Source of the DNA: Porphyrobacter sp.
GTDB taxonomy: Bacteria; Pseudomonadota; Alphaproteobacteria; Sphingomonadales; Sphingomonadaceae
Direction: 5' to 3'
NCBI GenBank assembly: GCA_017744315.1
Contig: JAGIBN010000005.1
Coordinates: 1-64,000, forward strand
DNA: 64,000 bases
Position numbers and translations under genes: made by a program. Below, one piece after another: positions 55,335 through 62,155 of the stretch; within the stretch, counting starts at the first letter, position 1, and the number at the start of each line of letters is the position of its first letter. The notes beneath the pieces are model-generated. The model did not search any database, was not told where the DNA came from, and saw nothing but the letters and a program-made list of their open reading frames with translations.

Positions 55335-55676
55335 ATGGACGGCGCCGACCGGATTCCCATCGACATCGGATACGAGGTCGCCTCGGCTGCCGATCAGCTG
55401 GCAGCCCAGGGCACGACTACGCTGGATGATGGAGCGCTCGTCATCGACATCCTGGTTCCTCCGCCTTGCCCCGTCGAGCCAACGACGGACGAGGAGATCG
55501 TGGTGTGTGCCGCGGCACCGGAGGGTGAGGCCGCCGAGGAAGCCGCAAATCCAGCGCCAGAGAGTTTCGCAGAAAGGTTGGGCAAGGCCTTGCACGCAGT
55601 CATCGGGCCTGTCGAACTCGGCTCGATCCCCAAACGCGACGGCACGCGGGCGTTTGGCATGCGGGTGCGATTCTAG
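55335..55676 (+). CDS. Small acidic hypothetical protein
   Basis: 113 residues from ATG 55335 with GGAGA upstream. No signal peptide. Contains VIDILVPPPCP and DEEIVVCA, a C-P...EIVVC pattern common in small sphingomonad proteins, followed by an Ala/Glu-rich linker and a basic end PKRDGTRAFGMRVRF. I do not recognise a domain. It has its own terminator-bounded position between the membrane pair and the convergent quinohemoprotein gene. Confidence 0.5.
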   Translation: MDGADRIPIDIGYEVASAADQLAAQGTTTLDDGALVIDILVPPPCPVEPTTDEEIVVCAAAPEGEAAEEAANPAPESFAERLGKALHAVIGPVELGSIPKRDGTRAFGMRVRF

Positions 55677-55785
55677 GTTGAGGGTGGTTTCCATGATCCG
55701 CTTTTCCTGATGAGAACAAAAGGCGAATCAGGTCTATTATGCATGGAAGTGCTTGTAGGAAAGTTGTTTTTTTCTCGCCGGCCAG

Positions 55786-55823
55786 CCCCTCCACCATCCG
55801 CTAGGCGGGCGGTAGAGGGGCTC
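55786..55823 (-). terminator. Inverted repeat downstream of the quinohemoprotein gene
   Basis: AGCCCCTC and GAGGGGCT are perfect 8-bp arms around a longer GC-rich loop, 14 bp after the minus-strand stop; further on, the minus strand reads into a run of A/T (GAAAAAAAC on that strand). It may terminate the PQQ transcript. Confidence 0.45.
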
Positions 55824-55836
55824 TTAGCAGACTCGC

Positions 55837-57960
55837 CTAGTCCGGCAGCGCAAACACGTACAAGGTCGAACTGTTGACCGGCGGCAACTGCGTCTCCGGG
55901 ATCACATCGGGAATCCCGAACGCCAGCGGATTGCCGTGGCCTGTCACCATCGCGACGTACTGCTTCCCATCGACCGAGTAGGTGATCGGCGAGGCGTTCG
56001 GCACGCCGCTGACTCCGGTGCGCCACAGCTCCTTGCCGGTGGCCTGGTCATAGGCGAGGAACTGGCGGTCCATGCCGCCGGTGAATAGCACGCCGCCTGC
56101 GGTGCTGAGGATGCCCATGTCGAAGGTCTGCCGGCGGCGAGTCTCCCACAGGACCTTGCCGCTCTCCATGTCGATCGCTTGCAGCACGCCGTAGTTCCCG
56201 TCGCCGTTGGGGGGCGGGGCGTACTGGATGTTCACGCCGGTGGTGAGGAAGCCTGGCCCCTGAGCGGCGACCATGTCCATGCACACGTCGCGGGCGTTGA
56301 CGAACAGGTGGTGCGAGTTCGGGTTGAACGAGGTCGGCGTCCAGTTGCGCCCGCCGCCGCCGTGGGGGCAGACGAACACCGTGCCCTTGTCGCGGCCCGG
56401 CACCTTCGCCGGATCGACGGTCTTGTCGCCGGTCACCGGGTCGATCGCGATGATGAAGTCCTGGATGCCCATGTCGACGGTTTTCACGTACTTGCCCGTC
56501 TCGGCATCGACCGCATCGAACAGGCCTTCCTTGCCGCCGGTGATGACCACGCGGCGCGGGCGGCCGTCGACGTCGATCGTGCCGACCACGCGGTCGAACA
56601 CCCAGTCGAGATCGTACTGGTCGTTCTTCATGTGCTGGAAGTACCAGCGCAGCTTGCCTGTCCGTGGTTCGAGCGCGAGGGTCGAGTTGGTGAACAGGCC
56701 GTCGTTGTTCTCGCCGGGCTTGAGATCGCGCAGCGGGCCGGTGTCGTAAGTCTGGGCCACGCCCCATAGTGCAAGGCCGCTCTCCGCGTCGTAGGTGCCC
56801 GAGGTCCAGACGGAGCCGCCCTTGCGCTGGTCGCCGGGGAGGCCGTTCCAGGTATTGCCGCCCGGCTGGCCGGGCTTGGCGACCGTCTCGAAGGTCCACA
56901 GGTGCTTGCCGGTTTCGGCATCGACTGCGACGATCATCCCGCCGCCAGCGGCTTGGGTGGCGAGGCCTTGCATGACCACACCATCGGCAGCGAGCGGGCC
57001 ACCGGGGATGCGCATGCCGGGCTTGTCGGTCAGCTTCACGTCCCACACCGGACGGCCGGTGCGCGCGTCGAGCGCGACCATGTGGTTGTCCGAAGTCGCG
57101 GTGAAGACCTTGTCGCCATAGAGCGCGAGCGTCTTCTTCGAGGACAGCGGGGTCCCTTGCGGTACCTGCCGTTGGTACTTCCACAGGGAGCGCCCACTCG
57201 CCGCGTCGAAGGCCAGCACGCTGTCGCCGTACCCGAACACGTAGAGCACGCCGTCGCGCACCAGCGGTTCGTTCATGTTGGCGCCGGGCGGCAAGGCCTG
57301 GGCCCAGGCGATGTGCAGGTTGCCGACGTTGCCGGTGTCGATCTGGGTCAGCGGCGAATAGCCCTGACCGTTATGGCCGCGACGCCAGGACAGCCAGTTC
57401 TCCGGCGCCGGGTTGGAGAGCATCGCCTCGGTCACGGGCGTGTAGTTGGCGAAGCGGTCCGGCACCTTCGGGCCCGGCGGAAGCGGATAGCGTGGCGACA
57501 GACCACCAACGCCTTGGTCGACGTTTTGCGCCGCTCGCGCCGGGGCGGGGAGGGCGAGGCCGCTCATCTCGCCAGCCATGATCACACGGCCGGGGTCGGG
57601 TGCGCCATTCTCGCTCAGGATTAGCGCGGCGATCGCGGCGTAAGTCTCATCGGGGAGCCCGCCGGCATTGGCCGGGGGCATCGAGCGGTGGACGTAGTCG
57701 AACAAGTCGGAGAGCGGGGCATTGCCCCACTTGGCCAGGAACCCCGGGCCCTTCAGCGCCGGGGCGAACTGGCCGCCCGCGAGCGCTTCGCCGTGGCAGA
57801 CAGAGCAATGCTGGGCATAGGCGGTGCGGCCGAATGCGACCTGCTCCGCCGTACCGGGCGTACTTGACTGCGCAACGGCGATCGTGGCCCCACCCAGCAG
57901 GCCGGCGATGGCGCCGGCCCGCAGCAAAATGGAGCGATAGCTCCCGATTCTTCCCCTCAT
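55837..57960 (-). CDS. Quinohemoprotein dehydrogenase with N-terminal haem c
   Basis: 707 residues, GGAGG before ATG 57960. Signal peptide ending IAVAQ (about 31). A cytochrome c domain comes first (about 38-120) with haem motif CSVCH at 52-56 and Met ligand candidate in RSMPPANAGG; then the PQQ propeller (about 165-700) with AFDAASGRSLWKY, ALDARTGRPVWDV, AVDAETGKHLWTF and AIDMESGKVLWET. Most quinohemoprotein alcohol dehydrogenases carry haem at the C-terminus; the N-terminal arrangement recalls polyvinyl alcohol dehydrogenases of sphingomonads. A polymeric or secondary alcohol substrate is therefore possible, not shown. 30 bp separate it from the esterase gene upstream. Confidence 0.88.
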   Translation of the reverse strand: MRGRIGSYRSILLRAGAIAGLLGGATIAVAQSSTPGTAEQVAFGRTAYAQHCSVCHGEALAGGQFAPALKGPGFLAKWGNAPLSDLFDYVHRSMPPANAGGLPDETYAAIAALILSENGAPDPGRVIMAGEMSGLALPAPARAAQNVDQGVGGLSPRYPLPPGPKVPDRFANYTPVTEAMLSNPAPENWLSWRRGHNGQGYSPLTQIDTGNVGNLHIAWAQALPPGANMNEPLVRDGVLYVFGYGDSVLAFDAASGRSLWKYQRQVPQGTPLSSKKTLALYGDKVFTATSDNHMVALDARTGRPVWDVKLTDKPGMRIPGGPLAADGVVMQGLATQAAGGGMIVAVDAETGKHLWTFETVAKPGQPGGNTWNGLPGDQRKGGSVWTSGTYDAESGLALWGVAQTYDTGPLRDLKPGENNDGLFTNSTLALEPRTGKLRWYFQHMKNDQYDLDWVFDRVVGTIDVDGRPRRVVITGGKEGLFDAVDAETGKYVKTVDMGIQDFIIAIDPVTGDKTVDPAKVPGRDKGTVFVCPHGGGGRNWTPTSFNPNSHHLFVNARDVCMDMVAAQGPGFLTTGVNIQYAPPPNGDGNYGVLQAIDMESGKVLWETRRRQTFDMGILSTAGGVLFTGGMDRQFLAYDQATGKELWRTGVSGVPNASPITYSVDGKQYVAMVTGHGNPLAFGIPDVIPETQLPPVNSSTLYVFALPD

Positions 57961-57990
57961 TGGCCCTCCCTATTTTGGGCCAATGTGAGC

Positions 57991-59634
57991 TTAGTCGCCG
58001 CCGGCGGCAATCCCCAGCGGAGTAGCGACGCGATCGTCATACATCGCCTGGAACAGTTCCGACTTGGCCGGGGTGATCCACTGACCCTTGCCCGACTTGT
58101 TGTCGGCATCGAGGATCATGGTCTCGTTCGGGCCGAGCTCCGACATCGACGGCCAGTGGGGCAGGCCCGGGCCGTTAGGATTGCCGGTGCGGGCGAAGTT
58201 GACCCAGTACTGCGAGACCTGATCGGCGAACGCCTCTTCACGGGCGTTGCCCGCCATCTGCGTCACCGAGCTGCCGGCCGGGTAGGTACGCGGCGCGGCG
58301 AGGTTGTCGAACGCATAGGGGATCTCGGCCGTGTGACCGGCGCCCAGGTTCGGGCGACCTTCGTCGTACGGCGGCTCGTGCGTGAACCAGTAGGTCCAGG
58401 TCTTGGTGCCGATCTTCGCCTGGCTGTCGGCGAACAGGCGCATGTGCCAGGCCAGCGTGTCGGAGAACGGCATCGGTGCCAGGGCCGCGGCTTCGGCATC
58501 GGTCGTTGCCGGATAAGCAGCGCGGCCGAGGTCGACGTGGCTACCCCAGCGCATGCCTTCGCCCTGCGTCCAGGTCGCCAGCGTGGTCGGCGGGCCGAAC
58601 GAGCTGGTGAACGAGCCTTCGTTGGCGTTCGAGCCGGAGATCACGTCGACCTTGTTCTGGCGCCCGTTGGCGAAAGTGATCGAGAGGTCTTCGGTGATGA
58701 TCTTGCCATCGACGATCATGCCCTGGCCGCGGAAGTTCTTGGCGATGTCTTCCGCCGGCAGCGCGCGCAGAGCGGCGAGCGAGGTGGCGTTGATCTTGCC
58801 AGCGGCTTCGAGGGTGCGCTTCTCCATGTCGGCGAGCTTGGGCATCTGGGCGATGCCGAGGCCCATCCAGGCGCCGCTCTGTGCGATGGCGCGCTCGAAC
58901 GTGCCCTTGGCGCCGGCTGCGCCGACCAGGCCGCCGTTCATCGCCGCACCGGCGCTTTCGCCGAACAGGGTGATGTTGTTGGGGTCGCCACCGAACTGGG
59001 CCACGTTTTCCTTGAGCCACTTGAACACGGCGATCGAGTCACCCAGCGCCTGGTTGCCCGAAGCACCGCCGCCGGCAGCGGTCAGCTCAGGGTGCGAGAA
59101 AAAGCCGAACGGGCCGACGCGGTAGTTGAAGGTCACCATGACCACGCCCTTGGCGGCCAGGTTGTCGCCTTCGCTGAAGGGCGCGTTGCCGCCGCCTTCG
59201 TTGTAGGCGCCGCCATAGAGCCAGACCATCACGGGCAGCTTTTCGCCGGCCTTCTTGGCCGGGGTCCAGATGTTGAGCGTGAGGCAGTCCTCGCTCATGC
59301 CGGTGAAGTTGGCGCTGTCGGTCGCGCCGTTCTGCGGGAAGCGCTGCGGGGCAGGGGGCTGCACGCAGACATCGCCGAACTTGGTCGCGTCGCGCACGCC
59401 GCTCCACTTGGCGGGAGCTTGCGGCTGGGCCCAGCGCAGCTCACCGACTGGCGGCGCGGCGAAGGGGATGCCCTTGAACACGGTGACACCCTCGACCTTG
59501 CCGGGGGCGCCCTGGACCTTGCCCTGCTGGGTCTGGACCGGGCCGGAAAGGGTGGTGGACTTGGCGCCGACCATGACCGGCATCGCGAGCACCGCACAAG
59601 CCAGGGCTGCGCGGAACGATTTCACTCTGTTCAT
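57991..59634 (-). CDS. Type-B carboxylesterase, exported (second)
   Basis: 547 residues. Signal peptide ending MVGAK (about 24). Landmarks: VFKGIPFAAPPVGELRW, SEDCLTLNIW, YGGAYNEGG, nucleophile Ser227 in GESAGA, and SGSNANEGSF for the acidic residue region. It hydrolyses carboxylic esters in the periplasm or outside. Lying directly upstream of the quinohemoprotein gene in one operon, it may release the alcohol that the dehydrogenase oxidises. Related to the esterase at 36682 but from a different subgroup. Confidence 0.9.
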   Translation of the reverse strand: MNRVKSFRAALACAVLAMPVMVGAKSTTLSGPVQTQQGKVQGAPGKVEGVTVFKGIPFAAPPVGELRWAQPQAPAKWSGVRDATKFGDVCVQPPAPQRFPQNGATDSANFTGMSEDCLTLNIWTPAKKAGEKLPVMVWLYGGAYNEGGGNAPFSEGDNLAAKGVVMVTFNYRVGPFGFFSHPELTAAGGGASGNQALGDSIAVFKWLKENVAQFGGDPNNITLFGESAGAAMNGGLVGAAGAKGTFERAIAQSGAWMGLGIAQMPKLADMEKRTLEAAGKINATSLAALRALPAEDIAKNFRGQGMIVDGKIITEDLSITFANGRQNKVDVISGSNANEGSFTSSFGPPTTLATWTQGEGMRWGSHVDLGRAAYPATTDAEAAALAPMPFSDTLAWHMRLFADSQAKIGTKTWTYWFTHEPPYDEGRPNLGAGHTAEIPYAFDNLAAPRTYPAGSSVTQMAGNAREEAFADQVSQYWVNFARTGNPNGPGLPHWPSMSELGPNETMILDADNKSGKGQWITPAKSELFQAMYDDRVATPLGIAAGGD

Positions 59635-59778
59635 TGGGCCTCTTCCCTATTTTTCTCGCCGCGCGCTTGGGCGCGGGCCATGCCTAAAGCGACAGCGCCA
59701 ACCGGTTCCGGCAGGCGCTGCGCTGAGTGTCTGATTTGATTGCAAAGACCGGGGCGGGGGACCGAGAGCGTTCCGCGA

Positions 59779-59803
59779 GCATCGCCGGCAGAACCGGCGA
59801 TGC
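59779..59803 (-). terminator. Perfect hairpin after exported-family copy 2
   Basis: GCATCGCCGG - CAGAA - CCGGCGATGC, 10-bp perfect stem, 60-84 bp downstream of the minus-strand stop at 59863, without T-run. It lies in the 228-bp gap before the esterase start and may end the upstream transcript. Confidence 0.55.
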
Positions 59804-59862
59804 AGTGTAATGCGGGCCGCGCAGGTGCGGCATAGGCGCTGTCAGGTCCCCCGCCGTTCGGC

Positions 59863-60984
59863 TTAGTGAGCGCCGCCGGCTTCGGCAGCCAGCTCTGCTT
59901 CCGACGCCTTCTCGAGAGTGCCGGCACGGTCCGCGGTGATGTAGTTGCGGACCTGCACGTTACCTTCGTGGCAGGCGTATTCGAAGAAGCCGTAATCGTC
60001 GTTACGGGTCCAGTCGAGGCGGGCGGTGAACGGCGCGGTGAACACTTCCGGATCCGAATAGGTCATCTCGTAGATGATGTTGTTTTCACCGGTCATGGTC
60101 AGACGCTCGACAACCTTGGCCTGCGAACTGGTCGGGATGGTGTTGTTGGCCGGAACGCCCATGGTCGCCATGTTGAGCGGCGAGCCGTTGCGAGCGAAAG
60201 CGTCCTGCGTGGCGCTGTCACCGGTCTTGAGGTTGGTCGTCTCGATCACCAGGGTGTTGCCTTCCCAGTGGCCGACGCTGTTGCCCAGGTAGCCCTGGAC
60301 GTTCTCCGGCCAATGGTCCGGGTTGCCGCTGCGGATCGGAATCACGCGGGTGCCGAGCATTTCGAGCGCGATCGTGACGTAACCCGGCGACTGATAGACG
60401 CGGATGCCGTTGTTGTAGCGGAACGGCAGCATCGAGGCCGGGAAGCCACGGCTGATGCAACGATCCCAGCTGTCGAAGTCCGTCACCCAGTTGAAGCGGG
60501 TGTTCGGGGTCCAGCTCGAACGGCCGGCCTTGTACAGCGCCTGGGCCTGCGGGGTCATCGCCGGCAGCTGGCCGTTCGCCGGATCGACGAGCAGCGAGGT
60601 GCGGCGGCCCGAAGCGTCGGATTCCACCCAGTGGCCCATGCCGATGCGGCCGGCCTTGTCTTCGGCGTCATAGGCCTGGTCCGAACGGTTGGCCTGCGCC
60701 TGACGGGCAGCGAACTCTTCGTCGGTCAGCCAGAAACGGTCACCGAAGTTGGCCGGGCGGTTCATCGGCAGGCTGGCGATGTTGTCGATCGGCCAGGTGC
60801 CGCGGAAGTCGGGGTCGCCCCACGAGGTCTTCTTCGGCTGATAGTCGGTCGGAACCGGCGGCATAGTGGTCAGGTCGGCCGGAACTGCCTGTGCAGCGGC
60901 CGGAGCCGACGCGATGGTCGACAGGCTCACCGCAGCGAGCATGGCGCCCGCCACGGCGGTGCGGAAGGAAAATTGGCGATTCAT
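59863..60984 (-). CDS. Exported protein of unassigned family (copy 2 of 3)
   Basis: 373 residues, AGGAG Shine-Dalgarno. Signal peptide ending PAAAQ (about 32). Mature sequence: PPVPTDYQPKKTSWGDPDFRGTWP-type opening (TSWGDPDFRGTWPIDN), then FDSWDRCISRGFPASMLPF, VGHWEGNTLVIETTNL, LTMTGENNIIYEMTYSDPEVF and the end FFEYACHEGNVQVRNYI. The two cysteines (DRC and YAC) may form a disulfide. Clear paralog of the gene at 61111 and, more distantly, of 50913. No catalytic motif known to me. 126 bp follow the paralog upstream. Confidence 0.75.
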   Translation of the reverse strand: MNRQFSFRTAVAGAMLAAVSLSTIASAPAAAQAVPADLTTMPPVPTDYQPKKTSWGDPDFRGTWPIDNIASLPMNRPANFGDRFWLTDEEFAARQAQANRSDQAYDAEDKAGRIGMGHWVESDASGRRTSLLVDPANGQLPAMTPQAQALYKAGRSSWTPNTRFNWVTDFDSWDRCISRGFPASMLPFRYNNGIRVYQSPGYVTIALEMLGTRVIPIRSGNPDHWPENVQGYLGNSVGHWEGNTLVIETTNLKTGDSATQDAFARNGSPLNMATMGVPANNTIPTSSQAKVVERLTMTGENNIIYEMTYSDPEVFTAPFTARLDWTRNDDYGFFEYACHEGNVQVRNYITADRAGTLEKASEAELAAEAGGAH

Positions 60985-61110
60985 TTTGCGGGCTCTCCTG
61001 TTTGTCGCGCGCCTGCTCTCACGGGTACGCGAAGCTTTTCTGAAATCCTGTTGTGCGACGTTAACATTGCCGCGGCGGGCCTTACAGGTCCGCTCGCGTA
61101 AAAATTTGTA

Positions 61111-62154
61111 TCAGCGGGAACCCCCGCTTTCGGCCTGAGTTGCCTGCGCCCGCTCGGCGCGGGAGGCGTTGATGTAGTTGCGGATCTGCACGTTGCCTTC
61201 GTGGCAGGCGTATTCGAAAATCCCGAAGTTGTCGTCACGCTGCCATTCCAGGCGCGCGCTCCACGGTTCGGCGAACACCACCGGGTCAGTCCAGGTGAAT
61301 TCGTAGATGATCGTGTCCGGCCCGGTCATGGTGAAGCGTTCGACCATCTTGGCCTGCTCGCTCACCGGCGTGTCGTTCTCCGGCGGGGAGCCGGTGGTGC
61401 CGATGTTGGTGGCTGAGGGGCCAGGGCGGAAGTTGGTGGTTTCGACGACCAGCGTATTGCCGGTCTCCCAGTGACCGCGGCTCTCGCCCATCCAGTTGTG
61501 CATCTGCACCGGGATGCCGGGGCGCCCGTCGGTCGGGATCATGCGGGTTTCGTGCACCATCTCCATCTGCAGGGCGACGAGGCCCGGCGACTGGAAGATG
61601 CGCATCCCGTTGTTGTACATGAACGGGAACATCGAGGCCGGAAGGCCGCGCGTGATGCAGCGGTCCCAGCTGTCGAAATCGTCGACCCAGTTGAACGGCT
61701 GGTTGCGCCGCCAGGTCGATTTCATCTCGCTCGAGAGGCGCTTGCCTTCGGGAGTGTATTCGGGAAGCCGGCCGTTGGCGGGCGAGGTGATCCAGCTCGT
61801 CCGCCGGTTGGCGTTGGCGACTTCGGCCCAGTGGCCGATGCCCATCGTGCCTTGCGAGTCTTCGTTCTCGTAGCGCTTGGCGAGCTGCTGCACCGCCTCG
61901 TCACGCTTGGCGAACTCTTCCTCGGTCAGCAGCGCACGGTTGCCCTGCGCCGGATCGCGCTGCAGCGGCGTGCGACCGTTGAGGTGGTCGATCGGCCAGC
62001 CGCCGCGAAGGTCGGGCTCGCCCCAGGATGTGGTCTTGGCCTTGTAGTCCGTGGGCGCGGGAGGAAGGACGGTGAGGTCCGCCTCCTGCGCCATGCCCGG
62101 GACGGGGGCCAGCGCGACTGCCGCCAGGGCAGCGAGCAGCACCGGCGCACGCAT
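61111..62154 (-). CDS. Exported protein of unassigned family (copy 3 of 3)
   Basis: 347 residues. Signal peptide ending GMAQ (about 22). Same landmarks as copy 2: PPAPTDYKAKTTSWGEPDL, GGWPIDHL, FDSWDRCITRGLPASMFPF, RGHWETGNTLVVETTNF, FTMTGPDTIIYEFTWTDP and IFEYACHEGNVQIRNYI. It starts 1 bp after the stop of the PQQ propeller gene, so the two are translationally linked. Each of copies 1 and 3 directly follows a PQQ dehydrogenase gene, which points to a functional partnership such as substrate delivery or structural subunit. Confidence 0.77.
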   Translation of the reverse strand: MRAPVLLAALAAVALAPVPGMAQEADLTVLPPAPTDYKAKTTSWGEPDLRGGWPIDHLNGRTPLQRDPAQGNRALLTEEEFAKRDEAVQQLAKRYENEDSQGTMGIGHWAEVANANRRTSWITSPANGRLPEYTPEGKRLSSEMKSTWRRNQPFNWVDDFDSWDRCITRGLPASMFPFMYNNGMRIFQSPGLVALQMEMVHETRMIPTDGRPGIPVQMHNWMGESRGHWETGNTLVVETTNFRPGPSATNIGTTGSPPENDTPVSEQAKMVERFTMTGPDTIIYEFTWTDPVVFAEPWSARLEWQRDDNFGIFEYACHEGNVQIRNYINASRAERAQATQAESGGSR

Positions 62155-62155
62155 C

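Noticed and set aside
57985..59739. Long plus-strand open frame opposite the second esterase (584 codons)
   Set aside because: Same reason: the minus-strand protein is a full type-B esterase, the plus frame shows no domain.
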